DNA from: CAYVKM01 sp964452045
Lineage (GTDB): Bacteria; Calditrichota; Calditrichia; RBG-13-44-9
Reading direction: 5' to 3'
DNA length: 32,769 nt
NCBI GenBank assembly: GCA_964452045.1
Contig: CAYVKM010000039.1
Span: 1-32,769, forward strand
Shown here: positions 17,266-25,255 of the stretch, piece after piece
Numbering within the stretch: position 1 is the first letter of the stretch
Layout: every line of letters begins with the position of its first letter
Position numbers and translations under genes: made by a program
Notes under the pieces: generated by a model
Told to the model about the DNA's origin: nothing
The model's database searches: none
The model's input: the letters and a program-made list of their open reading frames with translations, nothing else

Positions 17266-18540
17266 TCAGGCATATAAACCTCTTAACTCGGCTGCTTTTG
17301 TAACCCGATCGATAGACAGCATGAAAGCGGCAATTCGCATATTCACTTTGTTTTTTTTGGCCGTATCGTAAACCTGATCAAAGGCTTTAGTCATTATTTT
17401 TTCAAGATCTTCATTCACCCGATCTTTGGACCAGTAATAACCCATTCGGTTTTGCACCCACTCCAGGTAAGAAACTGTCACACCTCCGGCATTGCATAAT
17501 ACATCAGGGATAATAAAAATTTTCTTTTTCTCAAGAATATCATCGGCATCAGGCGTCACCGGGCCATTCGCACACTCTGCTATAATTTTAGCTTTAATAT
17601 TTGGTGCATTCTCCTCGGTGATCTGATTTTCCAGGGCTGCCGGAATTAATATATCGACTTCCAATTCCAGCAATTTCATCGGATCATTTAGTTTCTCACA
17701 TTTGGTATTTTTTTCCAGTCCTTTTAATAACCAGGTTTTATTATTTTTGCAGGTGTTTAAAGCTGCATTCACATCAATACCTGCCGGATTATAATAGGCA
17801 CCGGTCACATCCGATATGGCGACAATTTTTGCACCATCATCATGCAATAATTTTGCAGCAAAGGAACCTGCATTACCAAATCCCTGAATAGCAACAGTTG
17901 CTTTTTTAAGATTTATATTCAGATGTTCACAGGCATCTCTCACGGTAAAAACCATCCCCTGAGCCGTGGCTTCGGATCTTCCTTCGGAACCACCTAATTC
18001 CAGGGGTTTGCCGGTAATAACAGCCGGCAGATACTGCTTCTTGTGCATGGAATAGGTATCAAACATCCAGCACATAATTTGCGGATTAGTATTAACATCC
18101 GGCGCCGGTACGTCGGCATCCGGACCAAACAGATCCGACATTTCGGCAAAATATCGTCTCGATAAACTCTCTAATTCGTTTCGGCTAAGAAGCGTAGGAT
18201 CGACCACAACTCCGCCTTTTCCGCCGCCAAATGGAACTCCCACTACTGCGCATTTATAGGTCATCCAGAAAGCGAGTGCTTTTACTTCATCCACCGTTAC
18301 ATTCGGATGGAAGCGAATACCGCCCTTTGCGGGACCACGAACAACACTATGTTGCACCCTGAATCCCTTGAAGATCTGAATCGATCCATTATCCATGCGT
18401 ACCGGTAAATTCACCTCTGTAATTCGTCGTGGCTCCTTGACCATTGCAATTTGACTTTCACTTAACTTGAGCACAGAAGCAGCCTTATCGAATTGAATTA
18501 AGGCACTTTCGAACGGATTAATTTGCTTTAAGAAACTCAT
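17266..18540 (-). CDS. Glu/Leu/Phe/Val-type glutamate dehydrogenase (GudB/RocG-like)
   Basis: A 424-residue enzyme catalysing reversible oxidative deamination of glutamate to 2-oxoglutarate and ammonia. The active-site residues are in register: K72 (GPAKGG), K96, catalytic K108 (GGGKGG) and D148 (APD), with the 24/12/40 spacing seen in characterised hexameric enzymes. The Rossmann motif GFGNAG is at 220-225. Length and sequence resemble the GudB/RocG branch, usually NAD-dependent and catabolic; cofactor choice is inferred from family, not a residue. A strong GGAGGT precedes the ATG. A terminator follows directly, so it is probably monocistronic. It is divergent from the second dehydrogenase at 19000. 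Confidence 0.95.
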   Translation of the reverse strand: MSFLKQINPFESALIQFDKAASVLKLSESQIAMVKEPRRITEVNLPVRMDNGSIQIFKGFRVQHSVVRGPAKGGIRFHPNVTVDEVKALAFWMTYKCAVVGVPFGGGKGGVVVDPTLLSRNELESLSRRYFAEMSDLFGPDADVPAPDVNTNPQIMCWMFDTYSMHKKQYLPAVITGKPLELGGSEGRSEATAQGMVFTVRDACEHLNINLKKATVAIQGFGNAGSFAAKLLHDDGAKIVAISDVTGAYYNPAGIDVNAALNTCKNNKTWLLKGLEKNTKCEKLNDPMKLLELEVDILIPAALENQITEENAPNIKAKIIAECANGPVTPDADDILEKKKIFIIPDVLCNAGGVTVSYLEWVQNRMGYYWSKDRVNEDLEKIMTKAFDQVYDTAKKNKVNMRIAAFMLSIDRVTKAAELRGLYA

Positions 18541-18999
18541 GAAAGACCTCCGATTTTATGTTTATTCATCTGAATCAAGATGTGACACTGCAGGATTAGA
18601 GTGGAAAATAAAAGTAAGATTGATTTTTGCATTTTTTTACAAACATCCCATGCTATCATTAAAATAAATATAATAAAAAATTAAGATTTTTGATCGGTTA
18701 AAATTATTAGAAAACTCATGGTAGAAATATAATTATTTTAGTCTGATCTTTATCAACAAGCATTATGTTTAAGAATTCACTTTTTGTTTAAACCCTTGAC
18801 AAAGATTTTCCGAAAAAGTAAATTCTTTTGTGAAATTTATTATATAATATTTGGTAAATTCCAGACGTTAAGAATGGCAGTTTAGCTTGAAGAATATTTT
18901 CCACTTTTTAGAACTACTTAATGACCACCGGAGAATTAATTTTAATATAAATAAACTAACTCGTCTAAGAACAGATTAAAAACCTAATGGAGGATTTAT
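18541..18999. other. Divergent intergenic region between two glutamate dehydrogenases
   Basis: A 459-bp AT-rich spacer that must hold both promoters. One sigma70-like site is visible for the rightward gene (18796-18824). No convincing leftward promoter or palindromic operator was found. No gene is supported here. Confidence 0.6.
18796..18824 (+). promoter_or_regulatory. Candidate promoter for the gdhA-type gene
   Basis: A perfect -35 TTGACA (18796-18801) is followed after 17 bp by TAAATT (18819-18824). This would give a leader of about 170 nt before the ATG at 19000. The -10 is only a fair match, so the call is tentative. Confidence 0.5.
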
Positions 19000-20352
19000 A
19001 TGGTTCAGGGTAATCATTATTCATCAGTTGAAGATTTTATGGAAATGGTCATCAGCAAAAATCAGGGTGAGAAAGAATTTCATCAGGCCGTGCAGGAAGT
19101 TGTTGAATCTTTGTGGGATTTCCTGCAGGAAAATCCGCGGTATATGCATGCAAAAATAATGGAAAGAATTGTGGAACCGGAAAGAGTGATAATGTTCCGG
19201 ATTCCCTGGCGGGATGATCGAGGTGATGTTCAGATAAATAAAGGATATCGGGTAGAATTTAATTCCGCCATTGGTCCCTATAAAGGTGGGCTGCGTTTTC
19301 ACCCGTCGGTTAATTTAGGTATTTTGAAATTTTTAGGATTTGAACAGGTATTTAAAAACAGTCTGACAACACTGCCCATGGGTGGTGGAAAGGGTGGATC
19401 GGATTTTGATCCAAAAGGTAAATCTGATAATGAAGTGATGAGTTTTTGCCAGTCTTTTATGACTGAATTATTCCGCCATATTGGACCAAATACGGATGTG
19501 CCAGCCGGGGATATTGGGGTAGGGGGAAGAGAAATTGGTTTCCTGTACGGACAATATAAAAGATTGAGAAACGAATTCACCGGTGTACTGACCGGAAAAG
19601 GTATTAATTGGGGTGGTAGTTTGATTCGACCGGAAGCTACCGGATATGGTTGTGTTTACTTTGCTGAAGAGATGCTTAAAACAAAAGGTGGGAGTTTTAA
19701 AGGAAAAACCGTGGCTATCTCCGGATCGGGGAATGTTGCCCAGTATGCCACTGAAAAGGTAAATCAACTTGGCGGTAAGGTAGTCACTTTATCCGATTCG
19801 AACGGTACCATCTATGATCCAAATGGAATTGATAATAAAAAATTGGACTTCATCCTCGAACTAAAAAATGTTAAAAGAGGCCGCATTAAGGAATATGCCG
19901 ACAAGTACAAAGTAGAGTATTGGGAAGGCGAACGTCCCTGGAAAGCAAAATGTGATGTTGCTTTACCATGTGCCACCCAAAATGAGATCAGTGAAAAGGA
20001 CGCCGAGACGTTGGTGAAGAATGGGTGTATTTGCGTGTCGGAAGGAGCCAATATGCCTTCCGAACCGGGAGCAATTGATGTTTACTTGAAAAGTAAAGTT
20101 CTTTATGGTCCGGGAAAAGCGGCTAATGCAGGTGGGGTAGCTGTTTCGGGATTAGAAATGAGCCAGAATAGTATGAGGTTATCCTGGAGCCGCGAAGAGG
20201 TTGATCAGAAATTACATGGTATCATGAAGGATATCCACAGTACCTGCGTCAAATATGGTAAAGAGGGCAACTTTATCAACTATGTTAAAGGCGCCAATAT
20301 TGGTGGTTTTATTAAAGTTGCCGATGCAATGCTGGATCAAGGCGTCGTATAA
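19000..20352 (+). CDS. gdhA: NADP-type glutamate dehydrogenase
   Basis: A 450-residue enzyme of the E. coli GdhA type, which normally assimilates ammonia by reductive amination of 2-oxoglutarate with NADPH. Key residues are in register: K95 (GPYKGG), K119, catalytic K131 (GGGKGG) and D171 (PAGD). The nucleotide-binding GSGNVA is at 242-247. The N-terminal extension (VEDFMEMVISKNQGEKEFHQAV, here in part) is typical of this branch and missing from the neighbour at 17266. A TGGAGGA site sits 5 bp before the ATG and a strong terminator follows the stop, so this is a single-gene transcript. NADPH use is inferred from family. Confidence 0.94.
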   Translation: MVQGNHYSSVEDFMEMVISKNQGEKEFHQAVQEVVESLWDFLQENPRYMHAKIMERIVEPERVIMFRIPWRDDRGDVQINKGYRVEFNSAIGPYKGGLRFHPSVNLGILKFLGFEQVFKNSLTTLPMGGGKGGSDFDPKGKSDNEVMSFCQSFMTELFRHIGPNTDVPAGDIGVGGREIGFLYGQYKRLRNEFTGVLTGKGINWGGSLIRPEATGYGCVYFAEEMLKTKGGSFKGKTVAISGSGNVAQYATEKVNQLGGKVVTLSDSNGTIYDPNGIDNKKLDFILELKNVKRGRIKEYADKYKVEYWEGERPWKAKCDVALPCATQNEISEKDAETLVKNGCICVSEGANMPSEPGAIDVYLKSKVLYGPGKAANAGGVAVSGLEMSQNSMRLSWSREEVDQKLHGIMKDIHSTCVKYGKEGNFINYVKGANIGGFIKVADAMLDQGVV

Positions 20353-20378
20353 TAACAAAGTTTATACCTTTGTATTCA

Positions 20379-20403
20379 GGGAGGCTATTGCCTCCCTTTT
20401 TTA
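20379..20403 (+). terminator. Rho-independent terminator after gdhA
   Basis: GGGAGGC (20379-20385) pairs perfectly with GCCTCCC (20390-20396) around TATT and is followed by TTTTTT. It is 27 bp past the stop codon. Confidence 0.93.
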
Positions 20404-20422
20404 TTTCCGGGATTAATTAAAG

Positions 20423-20547
20423 TTGTGGGACATGGAAACCGATGATATAGACCAGGGAGTAAGATCGAAAGATTATAGCTTCCTCATAGGCCTCCTCCAA
20501 TAATTACTGCCTTTCAGATCCATATCTGGAAGGCAGTATTTTTTTAT
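20423..20547 (+). ncRNA. Candidate small RNA ending in its own terminator
   Basis: Between the gdhA terminator and a second strong terminator lies a short non-coding stretch with a possible promoter: TTGTGG (20423-20428), 17 bp, TATAGA (20446-20451). A transcript from about 20458 to 20547 would be near 90 nt. It holds CCTCCTCC at 20491-20498, complementary to Shine-Dalgarno sequence, just ahead of the terminator stem. No protein frame fits. The promoter is weak, so the second hairpin might instead be a back-up terminator. Confidence 0.35.
20506..20547 (+). terminator. Second Rho-independent terminator
   Basis: A 14-bp stem (20506-20519 with 20524-20537, one T-G wobble) closes a CCAT loop and is followed by ATTTTTTTAT. 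The T-run lies on the rightward strand only. It is 110 bp beyond the gdhA terminator. Confidence 0.85.
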
Positions 20548-20703
20548 AAAGCTGTAATTCTTACCCGATGTTACATGATTTCAGATTATTAGAATTGCAG
20601 ATAATGTGTAATTATTTTACAACTAATTTGTGGGATAAGATCTGATTTCTAAATGAATATGCGATGATTTATTGGGTGATCCAACGATTATTGTGCTGTA
20701 AAT

Positions 20704-21318
20704 TTATTGTTCTAATAACTTCGGAACCGTTTCAAGATTATACGTTTTATCAGATTGAAATTCGGTGTCTTTTAGTTTCTCCTGTTCGGCATTAAACAGA
20801 TTAATTAAATATTTAGTGTTTCTGGTATAAAAATCCGCATCCTCAGTTGAATTTGGCGTAATGGTACTGGCATTGGATAAACGACTTGTGAAATAAATCA
20901 GGCGGCTATAAATATCATTCATTTCAGCCAGAATACCTATCACATAATCTTTGGCCTTAAGCCTACTCTCATACTCCGATTCTGCGGTGCTGGCAGCCGA
21001 TTCTTTATTACTTATTGTTTTTTCCAATTGAGCTATCTTGTCTTTGTATTCTGATCTCTGGCCGGCAAATTGTACCTGTGCAAAACTATACAGAAGAATT
21101 GCTCCGGCAACAAAACCGATGATGGTGGTAATAATGGGAAAAATAATGTGGGAATGTTCTTTATACCATAACTTGCGTTTTACCTGTTTATTTATATTAC
21201 TGGAATCCTGGGAAATGTACATTTCCTTTAGAATATCAAACTCCAAAGATTTTTTACAGTTCGGACAAACTTTTGCATCTTCGGAAATTGACTCTGCACA
21301 ATATGGACAATATCTCAT
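20704..21318 (-). CDS. Zinc-ribbon membrane protein with coiled coil
   Basis: A 204-residue protein of unknown function. Residues 1-22 form a zinc ribbon with C4-P-Y-C7 and C18-P-N-C21. A basic linker leads to one membrane helix at about 55-80 (IIFPIITTIIGFVAGAILLY). A charged heptad-like coiled coil follows at about 88-130 and then a helical C-terminal region. Zinc ribbon on one side and coiled coil on the other suggests a sensor or scaffold in the inner membrane, but nothing in the sequence sets its job. An AGAGGT site precedes the ATG. It stands alone between the gdhA terminators and the rRNA methyltransferase. Confidence 0.8.
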   Translation of the reverse strand: MRYCPYCAESISEDAKVCPNCKKSLEFDILKEMYISQDSSNINKQVKRKLWYKEHSHIIFPIITTIIGFVAGAILLYSFAQVQFAGQRSEYKDKIAQLEKTISNKESAASTAESEYESRLKAKDYVIGILAEMNDIYSRLIYFTSRLSNASTITPNSTEDADFYTRNTKYLINLFNAEQEKLKDTEFQSDKTYNLETVPKLLEQ

Positions 21319-21584
21319 TTTGACCTCTTAAACTTTTCTTAAATGACTTCTATAATAATCGAACATAATTATAAAGATTTTAATTTAGTTTCACCACAAT
21401 TAATATTACTGAAATTACTGCAAAAAAGAAAAATAATATTTGTGAAATTTAGACATTCTTGAAAGAATGAGTCGATAAATCAAGAGAAACAAAAAAGCAA
21501 TCATTATGCCTAAAAAAAATATAAAAATCACACAGGTAAAATTTAATAATCATATAATTAGATGCAATTAATTTTCTTGGTTAT

Positions 21585-22778
21585 TTAAATTACACTACAG
21601 ATCAGGCCCTTCAGGTAAAGACCTTCCGGAAAGTTCAGAGCGGTTGGATGATCAGTAGCTTGATGTAACCATTTTATGATCTGTGCTTCCCGGCCAGCAT
21701 CCAGTGCAGCGTCGGCGACTATTTTTTGGAACAACTCAGGCGATAACAGTCCGGAGCAGGAGAAAGTAAACAGGATACCTCCGGGGCGTAGCAATCTAAA
21801 CGCTGAAAGATTAATATCTTTATACCCCCGGGTCGCCCTCTTTAAATGTTGGCGGGAGTCTACAAACTTGGGTGGATCGAGAATAATTAAATCAAATTGC
21901 TTTTCTTCATTGTTTAGGTCTCTTAGAACCTGAAAAACATCTCCCCTCATGTTCGCCATTCTATCCGGTTTAAATCCATTCAGGATTAGGTTTTTTTTAG
22001 CAAGGGATAATGATTCCTGGGAAGAGTCAATGTTCACGACTTTTTTTGCTCCGTTTTTTAGCGCATAAAGTGAGAATCCTCCAGTATAAGAAAAACAGTT
22101 TAACACTCTAGCATTCTGCGAATACTTGGCGATTTCCATCCGGTTTTCTCTCTGATCCAAATAAAATCCGGTTTTCTGGCCATTTTTAATATCCACCAGA
22201 AATTTAATGGCGTTTTCCTCTATCTCAATTTCATCGGGCGGTTCTGATCCCCATAAAGTCCCGGTTTGTTTTTTTAAACCTTCTTTACTTCTGATGTCGA
22301 CATCCGATCTTTCGTAGATTCCCCTGGGATTGAATAGTTCGGTAATTAACTCGGTTATTCTAGATTTCCATCTTTCCACACCAGCGCTTAAATATTGGGA
22401 AACGATATAAGCACCATATTTGTCTATAATTAGTCCCGGAAGACCATCGGATTCTGCGTTCACCAAACGAGAAGCTATTTTATCAGTAGTTCCGGATTCG
22501 AGCAAATTCTTTCGTTGATCATAAGCAGTTAGCAATTTGTGGTGAAAAAAGTTATCTGTAATATCTTCTTCAAGATCAAAGGTCCACATACGAACTGCGA
22601 TTTGTGAATGTGGGGAATAAGCACCTTTTCCCAACGATTCACCGGAATAAGATAAAATATTAACCGTATCCCCGGATTGAGGCGATCCATCTATTTGAGA
22701 GATTGCACCGGAAAATATCCGGGGGTGTTTTCGTCGCAGTGATGCATCTCTACCTTTTTTCAAAATTATTGCAGGCAT
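21585..22778 (-). CDS. rlmI: RlmI-like 23S rRNA cytosine-C5 methyltransferase
   Basis: A 397-residue SAM-dependent methyltransferase. Residues about 1-75 are a PUA RNA-binding domain, 80-190 the EEHEE-like middle domain, and 200-397 the Rossmann-type catalytic domain. Motifs seen: FYLDQRENR 205-213, the SAM loop NCFSYTGGFSLYAL 227-240, DPPKF 301-305 and the catalytic-Cys motif FSCSG 339-343 (C341). The length matches RlmI, which makes m5C1962 in E. coli 23S rRNA; target identity is inferred from the family. No good ribosome binding site is visible before the ATG at 22778. Confidence 0.88.
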   Translation of the reverse strand: MPAIILKKGRDASLRRKHPRIFSGAISQIDGSPQSGDTVNILSYSGESLGKGAYSPHSQIAVRMWTFDLEEDITDNFFHHKLLTAYDQRKNLLESGTTDKIASRLVNAESDGLPGLIIDKYGAYIVSQYLSAGVERWKSRITELITELFNPRGIYERSDVDIRSKEGLKKQTGTLWGSEPPDEIEIEENAIKFLVDIKNGQKTGFYLDQRENRMEIAKYSQNARVLNCFSYTGGFSLYALKNGAKKVVNIDSSQESLSLAKKNLILNGFKPDRMANMRGDVFQVLRDLNNEEKQFDLIILDPPKFVDSRQHLKRATRGYKDINLSAFRLLRPGGILFTFSCSGLLSPELFQKIVADAALDAGREAQIIKWLHQATDHPTALNFPEGLYLKGLICSVI

Positions 22779-23116
22779 ACAAATATGAAATCAATCTTCT
22801 TAAAGTTATCAAAGTTAATATACAAAATATATGATGAGGCATTTATTTCATTTAATAATATGATTGTTTTTTTATTTTTTCATCAAATTTCATAAACAGA
22901 AAAAGTCCCGATTATTGGACTTTGGTCTGTGCATGTCTCCGATCTTTATAATGACTGAATTTTTTCTATTAAAATGTTATTTTTGGACGATTATGTTATC
23001 CAATGGCTGGAACAAAAATCCAATTAATATGATAAAATCCTGTTTTTCGTATAGATTTTAAAGGTTTAAAAAATTGTATTGTGATAAGATTCTAATCGCA
23101 ATTGGACGAGATTAAA
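22779..23116. other. AT-rich divergent intergenic region
   Basis: A 338-bp spacer between the leftward methyltransferase and the rightward KbaZ-like gene. It contains a 65-codon open frame (22864-23061) with no ribosome binding site and phenylalanine-rich, low-complexity content, which I do not accept as a gene. No clear promoter was recognised. Confidence 0.5.
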
Positions 23117-24454
23117 ATGGATAACTACCTGATTGAAATTTTAAAAGAGCATAAAAGAGGCAAGTCTGTAGGAATATATTCAGTCTGTTCATCCAATCAA
23201 TTTGTTCTTGAAGCAGCCATGTTGCAGGCAAAACAAGAAAACACCTCTTTGCTCATCGAGTGCTCCGCAAATCAGGTAAATCAATTTGGTGGTTATTCAG
23301 GAATGGATCCGGAAAGGTTTGTGTCATATGTAAAAGAGTGTTGTGAGAGAATAATTTTTCCTTTTGAAATGATTTTGCTTGGGGGAGACCACCTGGGTCC
23401 GGAAGTTTGGCAGGATAGACCATCAGATCAAGCTATGGCATTTGCAGCAGATCAGGTGAAATCTTATGTCCAAGCCGGTTTTTCAAAAATTCACCTGGAT
23501 GCCAGCGCCCGCTGTCTGGATGATACGGATGGTGCCCATAGGTCTCTAAATCCCTCGTTAATTGCGGAACGTACTGCTTTTCTATGCAAAATCGCTGAAG
23601 AATTCGCCGACAGGAATGAATCAGGACCTCATTATGTTATTGGAAAAGAAGCACTGGTGCCGGGTTGGGCACGCCATAAAAGTGATGAGATCAAGCTCAC
23701 TTCTGTTTCAGATCTGCAAGAAACCATAGATCTTACACGGAAAGCATTTTTTAAATACAATCTTCAGGAAGCCTGGGACCGAGTAATTGCAGTTGTAGTC
23801 CAGCCGGGAATAGAATTCAACGATACAATTATTCATCAATACCAAAGAGAAAATGCAGCTGAATTAAAAAAATATATAGAAAACTATGAATTGCTGGTTT
23901 TTGAGGCTAACCGCACTGATTATCAGAAGCTTGATTCACTGAGGCACTTAATTGCCGATCATTTTGCCATCCTAAAAGTTGGGCCGGCACTTACCTTTGC
24001 TTTTCGTGAGGTCATTTTTGCTCTGGCTTGGATTGAAAAACGACTACTCCCTTTTAACCGGACGATTTCAGGTTCTAATATTTTGGAAATTATCGAATCG
24101 GTCATGAAAGCGAATCCGAAACATTGGAAACGATATTATCCCGGAAATGAAGCGAGGCAATCGTTCTCAAGAATATTTAGCTTATATGATCGAATAAGAT
24201 ATTACTGGCACGAACCAGATATAAGAATTGCATTAGAAAGGATGTTTCAAAATCTTAGTGAAATTGAGATACCCCTCAGTTTAATCAGCCAGTTTCTGCC
24301 CGAACAATATCATGCACTCACCACTGGCGAAATTGAATATACGCTCTCCGATTTAATTTATCACAGGATTTTAAAGGTGCTTAAAAATTATTCTTCAGCC
24401 ACAAATGTTAAGGAATTTAGGATCTTTAAGCAGCTTTCGGAAGAATTTCATTAA
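23117..24454 (+). CDS. GatZ/KbaZ-like tagatose-bisphosphate aldolase non-catalytic subunit family
   Basis: A 445-residue TIM-barrel-type protein with the family signatures GGDHLGPEVWQ, KIHLDASARCLDD, YVIGKEALVPGWA and HFAILKVGPALTFAFREVIF. In enterobacteria GatZ or KbaZ stabilises the catalytic class II aldolase GatY/KbaY, which splits tagatose 1,6-bisphosphate. No GatY/KbaY gene, PTS or tagatose kinase is found in this window, so the partner is elsewhere or the protein acts alone. I chose ATG 23117 because GGACGAG lies 6 bp upstream; the TTG at 23102 has no site. The next gene is a TetR regulator behind its own promoter. Confidence 0.87.
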   Translation: MDNYLIEILKEHKRGKSVGIYSVCSSNQFVLEAAMLQAKQENTSLLIECSANQVNQFGGYSGMDPERFVSYVKECCERIIFPFEMILLGGDHLGPEVWQDRPSDQAMAFAADQVKSYVQAGFSKIHLDASARCLDDTDGAHRSLNPSLIAERTAFLCKIAEEFADRNESGPHYVIGKEALVPGWARHKSDEIKLTSVSDLQETIDLTRKAFFKYNLQEAWDRVIAVVVQPGIEFNDTIIHQYQRENAAELKKYIENYELLVFEANRTDYQKLDSLRHLIADHFAILKVGPALTFAFREVIFALAWIEKRLLPFNRTISGSNILEIIESVMKANPKHWKRYYPGNEARQSFSRIFSLYDRIRYYWHEPDIRIALERMFQNLSEIEIPLSLISQFLPEQYHALTTGEIEYTLSDLIYHRILKVLKNYSSATNVKEFRIFKQLSEEFH

Positions 24455-24517
24455 ATTTTACCCTTCTGTAATATTCTTATCACATAAGCAATTTAAAAAA
24501 TATTCTCAAAAAAATAC

Positions 24518-24546
24518 TTGATACTAAACCGACCAGTTGGTATATT
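24518..24546 (+). promoter_or_regulatory. Promoter of the TetR gene
   Basis: TTGATA (24518-24523), a 17-bp spacer, then TATATT (24541-24546). Counting seven bases on from the -10 puts the transcription start at about 24553, exactly on an ATG, so the message would be leaderless. The TetR operator fills the spacer. Confidence 0.68.
24528..24541. promoter_or_regulatory. TetR-type operator, copy 1
   Basis: ACCGAC-CA-GTTGGT, an inverted repeat with one mismatch, lies between the -35 and -10 of the regulator's own promoter. It shares its arms with the copy at 25167, and binding here would block RNA polymerase, giving self-repression. Confidence 0.75.
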
Positions 24547-24552
24547 ATGGCC

Positions 24553-25140
24553 ATGAAAAATAGTAACACAAAAGATTTGATCATTGAAAATGCTTATGCA
24601 ATTATTCTCGATAGGGGATATCCGGCCGCAACAGTGGATGAAATATGTAGAGTTACCAAAGTTAGCAAAGGAAGTTTTTTCCATTATTTTAAAACTAAAG
24701 AGGCATTGGGTCTTGAGGTTCTTGATTGGTATTATAAAAAAGCTATTCAGCTTATTGGAAACGGAAAGTATGCGCTGGAAGCAGATCCGGTTAAAAGGAT
24801 ATATCTTTTTCTTGATCATCTGAATGCTGTATCATATGAACTTTGGAGTAAAGGATGCTTGCTGGGAAGCTTTGCCAGTTACCTGGCCGCCGCTGGAAAA
24901 CCGATCGCTGAACGGGTTTCGAAGTTATTTGATGGCCTGGTTCAAAATCTTTCTCTATTGTTTGAACCTGTTCTTGTCAAATTAAAAAACTATAAAGGGC
25001 CTTCAGCTCCAGAGCTTGCCGAACAATTACTTCAAATTATTGAGGGTTCGATAGTTATGGCCCGGGCTTATGATGACTGGAAACATGTTCCTAAAGCCAT
25101 TGAGAATTTTCGCAAGTATTTACAATTACTTATTCATTAA
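24553..25140 (+). CDS. TetR/AcrR-family transcriptional repressor
   Basis: About 195 residues. The N-terminal helix-turn-helix domain (about 8-55) has the family pattern: ...YAIILDRGYPAATVDEICR, then VSKGSFFHYFKTKEALG. The C-terminal part is the variable ligand-binding and dimer domain. Two ATGs are possible, 24547 and 24553; the promoter geometry favours 24553 as a leaderless start, a two-codon difference. No Shine-Dalgarno site is present, as leaderless translation would predict. The matching operators at 24528 and 25167 indicate that it represses itself and the next gene. The inducer is unknown. Confidence 0.9.
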   Translation: MKNSNTKDLIIENAYAIILDRGYPAATVDEICRVTKVSKGSFFHYFKTKEALGLEVLDWYYKKAIQLIGNGKYALEADPVKRIYLFLDHLNAVSYELWSKGCLLGSFASYLAAAGKPIAERVSKLFDGLVQNLSLLFEPVLVKLKNYKGPSAPELAEQLLQIIEGSIVMARAYDDWKHVPKAIENFRKYLQLLIH

Positions 25141-25156
25141 AAGAAAAAAATTTGAA

Positions 25157-25185
25157 CTGTAAATAAACCAACTGGTTGGTATAAT
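25157..25185 (+). promoter_or_regulatory. Promoter of the methyltransferase gene
   Basis: TATAAT (25180-25185) with a weak -35 CTGTAA (25157-25162) 17 bp upstream. The -10 overlaps the end of the operator by one base, exactly as in the TetR promoter. Predicted leader is about 64 nt. Confidence 0.55.
25167..25180. promoter_or_regulatory. TetR-type operator, copy 2
   Basis: ACCAAC-TG-GTTGGT, a perfect 6-bp inverted repeat around two bases. It matches copy 1 at 24528 except for one arm base and the centre, and lies at the same distance from its -10. This links the methyltransferase gene to the TetR protein. Confidence 0.78.
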
Positions 25186-25255
25186 AAATATGGATCTATA
25201 CTTCTTAAATGGATTCTTTAATCATAGAATCATTCTTAAACTATGGAGGTAAAAA

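Noticed and set aside
22864..23061. 65-codon open frame on the + strand
   Set aside because: AT-driven, phenylalanine-rich, no ribosome binding site and no recognisable pattern.
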